The notes below the pieces were generated by a model. That model ran no database searches. It had not been told where the DNA came from and saw only the letters and a list, made by a program, of their open reading frames with translations. 64,000 bases of DNA from Flavobacterium aestivum (lineage in GTDB: Bacteria; Bacteroidota; Bacteroidia; Flavobacteriales; Flavobacteriaceae): NCBI RefSeq assembly GCF_026870175.2, contig NZ_CP113977.2, positions 3,162,001-3,226,000 on the forward strand, read 5' to 3'. Shown here in pieces: positions 17,096 to 26,840 of this stretch (position 1 is the stretch's first letter; each line of letters opens with the position of its first letter). A program made the position numbers and the translations under genes.

Positions 17096-19023
17096 TGAAT
17101 AGAATTGCATTTTTTTTATTGCTTTTGGTAATTTCTTGTCAGCAGAAACCCGAAAAAACAACAGTTACCTCAGAGGAATTATTAAAAAAACTAGAGTCTA
17201 TCAATGATAGCCTGGACCAAAACCAACAGGTCGATAAATTAGCTTTCTGGACAAGTAAACTGAAACAAAAAGATTTCTCTAAAAGCAGTCCTAGTTTAGC
17301 TTTTATACATTACCAAATTGCAAAAAGTTCGGCAAAATCGAATATAGATAGTGCCAAAAATCACATCAATATTGCTTTAGATTTAATAGAAAGTCATAAA
17401 GAATTTAATGAGCTTAAGTTTACTATTTACAACGGTGCTGGTTTAATTGCAGAACTTGAAGGGAAGTCTTATCAGGCTGTATATTATTTTAATAAATCTG
17501 CTGCGATAATCATGAATGATGATTCGCTTGAGAGTAAACCGTTGGCCAAGGTAATCTGCTTGCTCAATGCAGCTCAGGACAATAATAAAATTAACCAGTA
17601 TCCAAAGGCGATTCAGCAAAATCAACTCGCCTTAAAGATTCTGAAAAAGTTACCGATAGACCATTATAAATACCGTTTTCGCGCGTATTCGCAATTATTT
17701 ACCTCTTGTGAGGAAAGCAAAGTTTGTCAGGCAGATTCTCTTCTTTTTTATCTAAAGGAATTAGAGCAAATTTCTCAGAAGACTAATGATTCCATACAAA
17801 TTAGATTTACCAATGAGCATACGGCGCATTATTACTCATTAACCAATCAGTATGATGAGGCAATACGTTATTACAACTTGGTAAAACAATACGATACAGA
17901 AAGTTTATTGGCTGAGCCTGAAAGACCAACTACAATAAAAAATATCTACATCACTCTAGCAAATCTTATAGATTTGCAGGTTCATACCAAACAATTCTCA
18001 GAGGCTGAAGACTTAATCAAACAGTCTGATAAAATAGAAGATGAGTATTTAGACATACTATCGTTTTATGAAAAGTGTCTCAATAAGCGAGCCAAAATGC
18101 ACTATTATTTTGCCACAGGAGATAATCTCAAAGCTCAAAAAGCAGCGGATGAACTATCAGATCTAAAAGATACTATTCTCAGAAATTCAGGTATTCAGGC
18201 CACAGAAGAGATGGCAACTATTTATCAATTGCAGGCAAAGGACCGTTCTATTTATGGGCTTAATAAAACCATAGATCATACTACACAACGTCTTGAGAAC
18301 AATGAGTTTTTGTTGCTTATCGTTGGATTATTAGCATTACTTGCCATTTCCTGGGCTATGCTGCTTTATTTTTTCCAACGTCAGAAAAGACAGAAACAAG
18401 AAAAAGAGAAAGTTTTATTGCAGCAACAATTGCTGAGAACACAAATGGAACCTCATTTTATTTTTAATACTCTATCGGCATTACAAAGCTTTATCAGGTT
18501 TGATGAAAAAGAAAAATCAATAAAATATTTAAGTCAGTTCAGCAAATTGCTTCGAAGCAGCTTAGAGTTAAGCCGAAAAAACTATGTTCCGCTAGACCAA
18601 GAGCTTGAAGCCATAGAAAATTATCTGAGCTTGCAACAAATGCGCTTTGAATATTCATTTGATTACGAAATAATATCACCAGATATAGATACTTCGGCAT
18701 TATTAATTCCTCCTATGCTGATTCAGCCTTTTGTTGAAAATGCAATTATTCACGGCATTGGTAATCATTCTGATAAAGGATTAATTACGGTAGAAATTCA
18801 TTTGCTGAAAAGTCAATTGTGGGTCAAAATCACAGACAACGGAAAAGGGTATAACGTTGCATCAAACACAAAAGCTAACCATCAGTCATTATCGGGGACT
18901 ATAGCCAAAGAACGCTTGGAAATATTGGCAAAAGAACACACGATAAAGACCAATATAGAAATTTCTTCTAATAGCCGAGGAACTTTAGTTTTGCTTACTC
19001 TTCCTATAAAGAATAAGAGATAG
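17095..19023 (+). CDS. LytS-type sensor histidine kinase with periplasmic TPR region
   Basis: 642 residues. The N-terminus looks like a lipoprotein signal (FFLLLLVISCQQK, lipobox Cys15). Residues ~30-400 are TPR-like helical repeats expected in the periplasm. One transmembrane helix spans ~404-426 (FLLLIVGLLALLAISWAML), followed by a charged coiled coil (RQKRQKQEKEKVLLQQQLL). The kinase has the His_kinase box MEPHFIFNTLSALQSFIRF with phospho-His ~454, then a HATPase with N and G boxes (PFVENAIIHGIG, ITDNGKGY). It belongs to the PF06580 class that partners LytTR regulators. The TPR region is probably the sensor. A lipid-modified N-terminus together with a TM helix is notable. Confidence 0.92.
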   Translation: MNRIAFFLLLLVISCQQKPEKTTVTSEELLKKLESINDSLDQNQQVDKLAFWTSKLKQKDFSKSSPSLAFIHYQIAKSSAKSNIDSAKNHINIALDLIESHKEFNELKFTIYNGAGLIAELEGKSYQAVYYFNKSAAIIMNDDSLESKPLAKVICLLNAAQDNNKINQYPKAIQQNQLALKILKKLPIDHYKYRFRAYSQLFTSCEESKVCQADSLLFYLKELEQISQKTNDSIQIRFTNEHTAHYYSLTNQYDEAIRYYNLVKQYDTESLLAEPERPTTIKNIYITLANLIDLQVHTKQFSEAEDLIKQSDKIEDEYLDILSFYEKCLNKRAKMHYYFATGDNLKAQKAADELSDLKDTILRNSGIQATEEMATIYQLQAKDRSIYGLNKTIDHTTQRLENNEFLLLIVGLLALLAISWAMLLYFFQRQKRQKQEKEKVLLQQQLLRTQMEPHFIFNTLSALQSFIRFDEKEKSIKYLSQFSKLLRSSLELSRKNYVPLDQELEAIENYLSLQQMRFEYSFDYEIISPDIDTSALLIPPMLIQPFVENAIIHGIGNHSDKGLITVEIHLLKSQLWVKITDNGKGYNVASNTKANHQSLSGTIAKERLEILAKEHTIKTNIEISSNSRGTLVLLTLPIKNKR

Positions 19024-19069
19024 TAATACGCATTTATAAAGAATCTTTGCGAATATCGAATCATATCAA

Positions 19070-19105
19070 GCGAATTTATACTTACATAAATTCGCATTGT
19101 CTTTT
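19070..19105 (+). terminator. Terminator after the two-component operon
   Basis: A perfect 10-bp stem, GCGAATTTAT (19070-19079) with ATAAATTCGC (19086-19095), a 6-nt loop, then ATTGTC and a T-run. It separates the LytTR system from the exported-protein genes, so those are probably a different transcript. Confidence 0.75.
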
Positions 19106-19214
19106 TTCTAAAATTTGTATTCAAATTGGTTAAATTTTCAGACAAAGTATAGTGAATAAAAGCTTCATTATTAGCAAATCGCAACTTAGGTTGAATAATT
19201 TAAGAACAATACCT

Positions 19215-20174
19215 ATGATAAAAAAAAGACTAAACACCCTATTATTGATTTTGACAATATCGCTAAGTTCATTTGCTCAGAATTTGCAACCTTATCTTGG
19301 GTGCTATCGTGTTTCAGGAGATGCTCGTTTGGTTTTAGCAGAAAATAATATTTTCTATATAGTTGCTTATGCGACTTTTTTCCAAGGCAATTGGCATATA
19401 GAGAACGATAAGCTTATATTGAATCCTCATAATCCTGAGCATTTTTTTGAATTATATGGGAGATATAACCCTAATATTAAAGGAGGCTATAAAATAAAAT
19501 TTGATGGTTTTTCGGAAGAGGAAACTTTTATAGGAAAAGATAATTCTGATGCAATGCAACGGGTTTTCAACAAGAATCCAAATTGCTTTGAAAGTGCCTA
19601 CCTTCAGCATTTTAATAAGGAAAGCGATGTCATTTCTTTTGTAGATGTAGTTTCAGAGAATATCAGAGATTATGACCGGAGAAATACATATAGTTTTCCA
19701 ATAAACAAATACAATGATTTTATTGCGGTTTATAATGACCCGAGACACTATAATTATGAAATGATTTATCCTTTTCCCAAAACTGAAAAAGGAATAATAG
19801 TTGAAGACTTAGAGCAGTTTGGAAAAATGAAAATGACTGACAAACTAAGAAAAGAAATGGATGAAATTATAAAAATGGGCGAAAAGATGAAACCAAAAGA
19901 CACCCTTTATTTTAATCCCGCTTACCGTCTTTTTGACGAGCCATCAATGAATATTTCACGCGATTACTCGTTTGACCGATCAAAAAACGCTTATGTCTCA
20001 AAGCACAACTACGAAAAGGATGAAGAACTACATCCCGAAAAAAAGCAGGATGCTTATCATAGCAAAGGAATTTTATACCAATATGATAAAATTCCTCCAA
20101 CTAAAATCGAGATTAAACCATTCAAAATAATCGAGAAAAGTATTTTCACTGCTAATTGTGCTGGTGATGAATAA
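19215..20174 (+). CDS. Exported protein, unknown
   Basis: 319 residues from the ATG at 19215. The open frame begins at 19152, but the signal peptide KKRLNTLLLILTISLSSFAQ directly follows the internal Met, so that start is chosen. The mature protein begins NLQPYLGCYRVSGDARLVLAENN and then FFQGNWHIENDKLIL, a layout typical of small secreted beta-rich proteins. The C-terminal half is charged, with FNPAYRLFDEPS and a Lys/Asp-rich tail. I know no family. It is the first gene of a run of eleven co-directional genes and overlaps the extended frame of the next gene, so the two are closely coupled. Confidence 0.72.
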   Translation: MIKKRLNTLLLILTISLSSFAQNLQPYLGCYRVSGDARLVLAENNIFYIVAYATFFQGNWHIENDKLILNPHNPEHFFELYGRYNPNIKGGYKIKFDGFSEEETFIGKDNSDAMQRVFNKNPNCFESAYLQHFNKESDVISFVDVVSENIRDYDRRNTYSFPINKYNDFIAVYNDPRHYNYEMIYPFPKTEKGIIVEDLEQFGKMKMTDKLRKEMDEIIKMGEKMKPKDTLYFNPAYRLFDEPSMNISRDYSFDRSKNAYVSKHNYEKDEELHPEKKQDAYHSKGILYQYDKIPPTKIEIKPFKIIEKSIFTANCAGDE

Positions 20175-20196
20175 ACGAACGATTATAAATTTAAAA

Positions 20197-21492
20197 ATGG
20201 AAAGGTTGAAAAAAAGCAATATTTTAAAAATTAAAAGGAATTTAATCTGCATTCTATCCTGCATGCTATTGCTGTCAGCATGTTCTAAAAAACTAATTAC
20301 CAATAGCACAGAGCCTGATGCTGAACTTTATGAGATTGATAATAAAGAAGAGGTAAGCCTAGTTTTCTTCAGTTTTGGAGAGACTAATGAATCCGAAAAG
20401 CATTTAGCCATATATAAGCGATTTGCTGAGGCTTTTGAATCAATAGAAGAGGTGCATGTACTTCGTGTTAATGATAGTTATGTCTTTGAATTTAAGAATT
20501 ATGGTTATTACTATTTTAACAACAATGGTACTAAACTCAAATCTGGGATGATATTATCTAATGGTGTTGATGAACCAATTATAGAAACCAATCCGGATAA
20601 TTATATTAAAGCATATGAATCTTATTTCAAGGTTCCTTTTCATGATAAAATTGAGTGTGTTAAAACGCGAGAAGAAGAGATTGCAAAACGTCAGAAAGAA
20701 TCACGACAAAAACTAGAGGAAAAATTTAAAATCAATGAGAATTATGCAACTCGTTTCATAAAAAACTCGAACATTTTAATTTTTCCTAAAGCCTCATCCA
20801 ATTTAAGTTGTCTTAGTGGAAAAGTAATTACTAAAACTTTTAACGATAGTACCAAAACTACAAAGTGTATTATGCGATCAGAAACTTTGTATGACAAAAA
20901 CGGATTAGAAAAACAATACACGACTTTTATAAATGACGCACTACAATCCGAATTTATGTATTATCGAAATCCGTACAATTTAATTGACAGCACCGTGCAA
21001 AGAGATGCAAAAGGAGTGAAGTCTAAATATGTCTATAAGTACGGAAAAAACCAATGTACCATCATTAATGTGGATGGAAAAAATGCAATGATTTCTAAAG
21101 TATATCATTTAAATAACAAATTTCAGTGCATAAAGGAAGAAACATTTAACGGGAGCGGAGATTTGGTAAGAACCACTTTTTCTAAATACGATGAATGGGG
21201 ACGTGTTATTGAAGAGTCCGATGATACTCAAAAACTTCAGTACGAATATAAAAATCAACAGGAAGATTTTTATTCTAATTTGAAGAATTACGACCTAAAA
21301 GACAACGTGTTACTTTCTGAAAATATAAGATATGAAGAAGGAAATAAGAGCATTTTTATATTAAAAAATAAAGATAAGATCTTATTTAAATCTATCGCAT
21401 TAATTAATTCTAATAAGTGTACTAAGATGATATACAATTATGATGCAGATAATAAATTAACTACAGTATATGAGTATTTCTATGAGAATTAA
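20197..21492 (+). CDS. Lipoprotein with YD-repeat-like C-terminus
   Basis: 431 residues from the ATG at 20197. Earlier in-frame Mets overlap the previous gene and would put a charged stretch ahead of the signal. The lipobox is CMLLLSACSKK. The middle part is charged and probably helical (REEEIAKRQKESRQKLEEKF). The second half has repeats of the type YDKNGLEKQYTTF, FSKYDEWGRVIEES and YNYDADNKLTTVYEYF, resembling the YD/Rhs motif but without the core or a toxin tip. Such tails occur in many Bacteroidota lipoproteins. Function unknown. Confidence 0.72.
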   Translation: MERLKKSNILKIKRNLICILSCMLLLSACSKKLITNSTEPDAELYEIDNKEEVSLVFFSFGETNESEKHLAIYKRFAEAFESIEEVHVLRVNDSYVFEFKNYGYYYFNNNGTKLKSGMILSNGVDEPIIETNPDNYIKAYESYFKVPFHDKIECVKTREEEIAKRQKESRQKLEEKFKINENYATRFIKNSNILIFPKASSNLSCLSGKVITKTFNDSTKTTKCIMRSETLYDKNGLEKQYTTFINDALQSEFMYYRNPYNLIDSTVQRDAKGVKSKYVYKYGKNQCTIINVDGKNAMISKVYHLNNKFQCIKEETFNGSGDLVRTTFSKYDEWGRVIEESDDTQKLQYEYKNQQEDFYSNLKNYDLKDNVLLSENIRYEEGNKSIFILKNKDKILFKSIALINSNKCTKMIYNYDADNKLTTVYEYFYEN

Positions 21493-21568
21493 TTTTTAGC
21501 AATCTGAACAATCATCAGGAACAATGAAGCTTACTATTTATCAAATTCAATTATAACTAACACCAATT

Positions 21569-22981
21569 ATGAGGTTTATATTTTTTATGTTTCTTACCCT
21601 TACATCATTAGCAAGTACAGGACAAGAAAAAATTCAAAAAGAAATCAATTATATCCGCAGTTTTCGTAAAGAAACCGGTAGAATTGTTGTGGAGTTGGGC
21701 CTTAATTCCAAACTATGTTTTATACAGGCAAAAAATAATCCTAATTATGCTAAATACAGCATATTACTGCAACCCTATTCTAAAAAAGAAAATTTATACG
21801 AGATAGGAATCGAAGAGCATACGGGTAATATAAAATCACTCAGGGTTTTGACTAAAACTGAAGCTGTGCAATACGAAAATATTAAACCTCATTATGATAT
21901 TGCAGTTGCAGCTGCTTCGGCAAGCCAAGAACCTGAAATTTTATATGATACTGCGCTTGAACTTTATAATAAAGAGCAATACGATGATGCACTTTTGACA
22001 GTCAATAAGTCTATAGTAATGAATACTCAAAATCCTGAATATCATCAATTAAAAGCGCTTTGTTTGGCTCATTTAAAACAATACAAAGAATCTACGGATG
22101 AAATAAAGTATGCACTTGAAATGGATCGAGCTAATCCTGAATTCTATGAGATGATGGCCAATAATTATTATTTTTTGAACGATAATGAAAATGCGATAAA
22201 GAACTACGAAAAGGCAATTCAATATGACAGGGACATCATCGTTAGAATTTACCATAATTATATAAGATGCCTAATTGAAGTCCCTAATCCGCAAAAAGCT
22301 ATAGAAATTTACAAACTCTATCATTATCGCTTAGGTAGCCCAGATGGCTATGGAGATGATTTTGGTGATTTTGCTAATGACTTAGTTTTCTATGCAGGTC
22401 AGGCATATCAGCAAATAGAAGATTGGAAAACTGCTCTTGAAATTTATGACAGGCTAATTGTTAAGTCCCCTGATGTTTATGGATATCGTGCACAAAGAGG
22501 AAGACTTTATCAGCAAAAAGGAGAATTTTCAGCAGCTATCAAAGACTATGAAGTAGCACTAAAACTAGATCCAAACGAGAGCATTTTATTAACAAATCTG
22601 GCACTAATTTATCAGCAACTTCATGATTATAAAAAGGCAGAAGCTGCTTATAATGAATATCTAAGTAAAAATACTGGTGATAGTATGCAAATGAGTAACT
22701 ACGGATATCTTTTGCTGGATGAAGAGCTTTACAAAGAGGCACAGGCCAAATTTGAAGCGTCTTTCAAGATCGATGACAAGAATATAGATACTCACATCGG
22801 ACGAATACTCACAGCTCATCTGCTTGGAGAAAACAAAAAAAAGAAACGGTTCATAGAAGATGCAAAATCACAGTTTCCTGAAATTGTGATTAACGCAGAA
22901 ACCTTGAACACACTAATAAAAACGGGTAACTATTACTATTCTGATAAAATTATAATCATTTGGAAAGATGCAATTAATTAA
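21569..22981 (+). CDS. Exported TPR protein
   Basis: 470 residues with a signal peptide (RFIFFMFLTLTSLASTGQ), a ~110-residue N-terminal part and then tetratricopeptide repeats from ~130 to ~430, for example ALELYNKEQYDDALLTVNKS, NYYFLNDNENAIKNYEKAIQ, GEFSAAIKDYEVALKLDPNE and YKKAEAAYNEYL. TPR arrays bind protein partners, so this is probably a periplasmic scaffold. Its stop overlaps the next gene by 14 nt, which indicates translational coupling. The partner is unknown. Confidence 0.85.
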   Translation: MRFIFFMFLTLTSLASTGQEKIQKEINYIRSFRKETGRIVVELGLNSKLCFIQAKNNPNYAKYSILLQPYSKKENLYEIGIEEHTGNIKSLRVLTKTEAVQYENIKPHYDIAVAAASASQEPEILYDTALELYNKEQYDDALLTVNKSIVMNTQNPEYHQLKALCLAHLKQYKESTDEIKYALEMDRANPEFYEMMANNYYFLNDNENAIKNYEKAIQYDRDIIVRIYHNYIRCLIEVPNPQKAIEIYKLYHYRLGSPDGYGDDFGDFANDLVFYAGQAYQQIEDWKTALEIYDRLIVKSPDVYGYRAQRGRLYQQKGEFSAAIKDYEVALKLDPNESILLTNLALIYQQLHDYKKAEAAYNEYLSKNTGDSMQMSNYGYLLLDEELYKEAQAKFEASFKIDDKNIDTHIGRILTAHLLGENKKKKRFIEDAKSQFPEIVINAETLNTLIKTGNYYYSDKIIIIWKDAIN

Positions 22982-23522
22982 GATTTCAATATATTTATTT
23001 GCACTTGTGGCTTTCTCTAATACCTGTTTTGCGGGAGAATTTTCAGCTTGGGAGGATGCTACTCCTTATGGAAACAAACTCTACCATGACGGTGGAATCG
23101 GCAGAATCGTAGAGCTTACTATAGATGATTCAAGTGTTTGGTTTAATGAGTTTTATTTCTACAAAGGTCATACAATTGCAAAAGGAAAGGAGATATTCTA
23201 TATTATTAATGAAAAAACAAATAAGATAGAAGAGTTTCATAACGAGCAGGCTTTCAAAAAGGCACTGACAGAAAAAAAGCTAAACCCGATTTTCATAACC
23301 AGATGGTATGATGATGACTATGGAATAGATAAATTTTGGGTTCCAATCTCAATGATATTGTTGCCTTTTCCTTTCATAATGCCCATTATTTGGTTGATCT
23401 GTTTAATTAGTTTATTCACAGAATTAAATAAAATGCTTTTGCTCAGGAAAATAATAGTCTGGGGATATCCAATAATTGCTCTCTTAGTGCTGATTATTTA
23501 TAATCTACCACAAAGTTTTTAA
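22968..23522 (+). CDS. Membrane protein with signal peptide, unknown
   Basis: 184 residues: a signal peptide (ISIYLFALVAFSNTCFAG), a ~100-residue extracytoplasmic part (GGIGRIVELTIDDSSVWFNEFYFYKG, ITRWYDDDYGID), and two C-terminal hydrophobic segments (VPISMILLPFPFIMPIIWLICLISLF and KIIVWGYPIIALLVLIIY). It starts inside the 3' end of the TPR gene (14-nt overlap). I do not recognise the family. It may form a complex with the TPR protein. Confidence 0.7.
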   Translation: MQLIKISIYLFALVAFSNTCFAGEFSAWEDATPYGNKLYHDGGIGRIVELTIDDSSVWFNEFYFYKGHTIAKGKEIFYIINEKTNKIEEFHNEQAFKKALTEKKLNPIFITRWYDDDYGIDKFWVPISMILLPFPFIMPIIWLICLISLFTELNKMLLLRKIIVWGYPIIALLVLIIYNLPQSF

Positions 23523-23602
23523 TATCTCAAAGTTTTTAATACAGTAATGCCATTTAAATATTTAATTATTAACTGTTAATTGCTAAAAAAATCTGACCAA
23601 CT

Positions 23603-23809
23603 ATGAAATCACAGCCAATACCGCTTAAAGAGAAAATTTTCATATTCTTACTAATGTTTGTAAGTTCTTGCGAAATAATGTATTGCATAGCAAGTCAATA
23701 TCTGTATGGCAAATCCAATACCACCTTGCTAATAATTATGATTTGCTTTCTGGCTGTATCTATAGCTTCCTTTCAGAGAAAAAAAATTATTGACAAACTA
23801 CAGAAATAA
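23603..23809 (+). CDS. Small two-helix membrane protein
   Basis: 68 residues with two hydrophobic helices (IFIFLLMFVSSCEIMYCIAS and TLLIIMICFLAVSIASF) and a basic C-terminus (QRKKIIDKLQK). It lies 12 nt before the next lipoprotein gene, in operon orientation. It is short, but the hydrophobic-helix design and the spacing favour a real gene. Unknown function. Confidence 0.6.
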   Translation: MKSQPIPLKEKIFIFLLMFVSSCEIMYCIASQYLYGKSNTTLLIIMICFLAVSIASFQRKKIIDKLQK

Positions 23810-23821
23810 TAACGAGGCATT

Positions 23822-24628
23822 ATGAAATCAAAATATCTCATTTTTGTTTTGCTACTGATTGTATCATGCAAAGAATCGAAAAAAGCTGAAACTTCATTAG
23901 TTCAGCAAAATAAGAGGCCTAATACTAAGGAAAATGTAAGCATTAATAAAGAAGAAAAACTTAAAAGTGATAGCAAAATTGTAGAGATTGGCTATCAGGA
24001 AAAATTAGACGGTCTGCCACACTTTGAACTGGATAGCATTGATGAAGCAGAATATGACAGAATCCCTTTGAGTAATAGTTTCAAAAAAAATAAAATTGAG
24101 AGCAACAAAGACTTTTTTTACATACAGGGAGCAAAACAAAAATATGAATTCAAAAAATATCGAGACTACAAAGGAGATGAAGGCTGGAGCGGTTTTCAAT
24201 ATTTTGGACACTGTGCAAGTCTAAATCTCGTTGCTATACAAGAACTTTCCACGGCAGATCATTTGGGTTTTTCAGAAATGAAATTACTGGATGCATCAAA
24301 CGATTTTCAATATAAAATCATTTCCTTGGGAGATTCCAGTGTTTCAGTTCCTGAGCTGTCACCAGATGGCAAATACATAGTTTACTTTCAAAATCCAGAA
24401 TACGAATCAGGAGACCTCTCAATTGTAATTCTAGAAGTAAGCGATAAAATTGATCCAACTAAATTTTTAACAGAATATAAAAGCTGCTTTTCAAAAAAAG
24501 GAGATTCTATTGAGGAAATAAAATGGAAAAGCAATAATGTGTTTTATATAAAAGCTTTCAAATCAGTCGGCTTTGACCAGAATGGAAAAGAGTTAAGAGA
24601 TTATTTTTATTACAAAGCCGAAATTTAA
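23822..24628 (+). CDS. Lipoprotein, unknown
   Basis: 268 residues with the lipobox YLIFVLLLIVSCKES, then a Lys/Glu/Ser-rich linker and a globular region from ~95. The stretch SVSVPELSPDGKYIVYFQNPEY matches one blade of a WD40-like/TolB-type beta-propeller. It is too short for a full propeller, so the domain may be partial or a look-alike. The gene is 12 nt from both neighbours and evidently in an operon. Confidence 0.7.
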   Translation: MKSKYLIFVLLLIVSCKESKKAETSLVQQNKRPNTKENVSINKEEKLKSDSKIVEIGYQEKLDGLPHFELDSIDEAEYDRIPLSNSFKKNKIESNKDFFYIQGAKQKYEFKKYRDYKGDEGWSGFQYFGHCASLNLVAIQELSTADHLGFSEMKLLDASNDFQYKIISLGDSSVSVPELSPDGKYIVYFQNPEYESGDLSIVILEVSDKIDPTKFLTEYKSCFSKKGDSIEEIKWKSNNVFYIKAFKSVGFDQNGKELRDYFYYKAEI

Positions 24629-24640
24629 GAAATAACCTCT

Positions 24641-25804
24641 ATGAGAAAAACTATTATCATGCTTGCTATACTAATCATTTTTGTGCTGCTGTGTATCGAC
24701 AAATGTAGTTTGACAAACCTTAGCACTGCTGATATTTTCAGACCAAAAGAGTATCAAAATTTCAAAGGTCTACAAGATACCGTACAATCTGATAATTATG
24801 AAATTGTATCTGCAAATGGTGGTTTTCCTATACTGTATGACAGTATACAAAATGAGTTTTATTTAGCAAATAATAAAGGGTTAACTAAGATAGATGCTAA
24901 GGGAAATATTATGATTTCGGCAGATTTGTCAAAAGAAAAATATACATCAGTTTTTGACTTCGCAAACTTTGCACCCTATGTATTTGCAGAAAATGGAGTA
25001 TATGATTTTTCGGGTAACGAATTAAAGTATTTTACTTTCTCTAAAACGCTCAATGGCAAAAACGAAATGAGTAATGCCGATTTTAAAACAATATTCGAAA
25101 AACTCTATGGGGATGCACAACTAGTGATTTATGAGACAGGCCGTAATATTGATTCCGAAAGAAATTGCTTTCCTATGTATTTCAAAGTAAATAATGAATG
25201 GATTTTATTGTTTTCTCAAAAAGACGAGCATCGATTTACACATCAATTATCATTGGAGCAGAATGATATTATTGGTCAGATAGACTTTGAAAATTTTCCG
25301 GCTAAATTTTCAGATAAAAGATTAATGGTACTAAAAGATAACAAAAACGGTATTTATTCAACCAAACAGGATGGCCAAATAATTAATGATGAATATTTAA
25401 AAACCTATTATACTCAAATATTAAAGGAGCAAAAATTAGATTATCAAACAACAAACGAGGTCAAAATCGTTTCTCATAAAAAAGAGTCCTATCATTATAC
25501 AGGCGATTATTGGGATTTACCAGACTGGATAAATCCCACATTTCTAAATACAGCTTATTATCAATTAGCATATAATACTGACAAACTGTATTTTAAGGAA
25601 AAAGCGATAAAATATTATTTAAATGCAAAATGTAGAAATGATTTGTATTTATATGAATTGCCAATAAATCTCAGAAAAAATACCAAAGTAGTATTTATAA
25701 ATTACGGTCTGGATTTAGGCAGTAAGATGGATTGCAACACAGGAACTATAGAACCTATAATTAAAAACACAGGTATATATATGATCAGACCCAAAAAGAA
25801 CTGA
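24641..25804 (+). CDS. Membrane-anchored exported protein, unknown
   Basis: 387 residues. An N-terminal hydrophobic segment (IIMLAILIIFVLLCIDKCS) acts as a signal anchor or an atypical lipoprotein signal. The mature region has repeated short strand motifs (NEFYLANNKGLTKIDAKGNI, ENGVYDFSGNELKYF, KNGIYSTKQDGQIINDEYL) that read like propeller or WG-type repeats. No family recognised. It starts 12 nt after the preceding gene. Confidence 0.68.
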   Translation: MRKTIIMLAILIIFVLLCIDKCSLTNLSTADIFRPKEYQNFKGLQDTVQSDNYEIVSANGGFPILYDSIQNEFYLANNKGLTKIDAKGNIMISADLSKEKYTSVFDFANFAPYVFAENGVYDFSGNELKYFTFSKTLNGKNEMSNADFKTIFEKLYGDAQLVIYETGRNIDSERNCFPMYFKVNNEWILLFSQKDEHRFTHQLSLEQNDIIGQIDFENFPAKFSDKRLMVLKDNKNGIYSTKQDGQIINDEYLKTYYTQILKEQKLDYQTTNEVKIVSHKKESYHYTGDYWDLPDWINPTFLNTAYYQLAYNTDKLYFKEKAIKYYLNAKCRNDLYLYELPINLRKNTKVVFINYGLDLGSKMDCNTGTIEPIIKNTGIYMIRPKKN

Positions 25805-25831
25805 CGATTATACACTTGAATAAAAGCACTC

Positions 25832-26791
25832 ATGAAAAACATTTTAATTTTTGCACTACTATTATCATCTATAATCAAATGTAGCGCCCAGGAAAGCCCT
25901 AAAATGGATGTTGAATTTTATTCTCCTTCAAAAAATGAAAAACTTTCAACAGAAGCTTATGAAGTTTTCAGAACCAATAAATTTTTGAATTTTAAGGATA
26001 AGGATACCTTTGTTGAGAAGATTAATGGTACTATTTACAAAAAAACTGATTTAAATAACTTTTTTTCATATAAAAAAGATTGGGAGAAGATTCAAAAGGA
26101 AGATACTGCCTCATACCCAAAAAAGGAACGTGCAAAATATTTGTATACAAACAATACAATGATTGAAGCGGTAACAGAATTCGGAAACTATAATGTACAC
26201 AAAGAAATAAAAACAGTTTACAACCCCAAATGCTTTGTGTTACAGTATGAGAAGAAATATTTTGTTGGTGATGACTACAACCGTACAGAAAGCATCTTTA
26301 ATGAATATGATAATCAAAATAGAGTTGTCAAAATCATTAAACGTACAGAACAGGGCAAAAAAGAGAACAATGAGGAATCAATAATTACTGTAAAATACGA
26401 AGACGAGATTGTAACCATTACGAGTAAAAACGGAACTATTGCTTGCGAATTAATTAGCAATGGAAACTCTGTTGGCTGGGTTTCAACACTAAGTCCAAAT
26501 GAAACTGCAGATTATTTTCGTTATGCAATTGGACAGCAAAAAATAGAAACCGCAAAAGAATATTGCACCGAAAAGATGATAAAGAAGATTGACAGTAATC
26601 TGTCTTTATATCAAAGTATTATAGATATAAAGTCCTTAGGTGGTACAGGAAGATTTGGAGAACAGGTAACTATTAATGAAGATTGGAAAATCACATTCAA
26701 AGACAAGAAAACTGAAAAATACAATGCTGTTTTTACATTGGTAAAACAAAAAAACGGTTGGAAAATAGATGATTTTGAAATTCGTAAATAG
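25832..26791 (+). CDS. Exported protein with NTF2-like C-terminus
   Basis: 319 residues with a signal peptide (KNILIFALLLSSIIKCSAQ). The middle part has RHS/YD-like strand pairs (FNEYDNQNRVVKIIKRTEQG). The last ~95 residues (NETADYFRYAIGQQKIETAKEYC ... YNAVFTLVKQKNGWKIDDFEI) look like an NTF2/DUF4878-type fold, with an initial helix and a final VKQKNGWKIDDF strand. Role unknown. It is separated by 27 nt from the gene before it. Confidence 0.66.
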   Translation: MKNILIFALLLSSIIKCSAQESPKMDVEFYSPSKNEKLSTEAYEVFRTNKFLNFKDKDTFVEKINGTIYKKTDLNNFFSYKKDWEKIQKEDTASYPKKERAKYLYTNNTMIEAVTEFGNYNVHKEIKTVYNPKCFVLQYEKKYFVGDDYNRTESIFNEYDNQNRVVKIIKRTEQGKKENNEESIITVKYEDEIVTITSKNGTIACELISNGNSVGWVSTLSPNETADYFRYAIGQQKIETAKEYCTEKMIKKIDSNLSLYQSIIDIKSLGGTGRFGEQVTINEDWKITFKDKKTEKYNAVFTLVKQKNGWKIDDFEIRK

Positions 26792-26840
26792 TAACTTTTA
26801 GCAACATGAGTTTTACAATATATTCTCAAAAAAACAGAAA

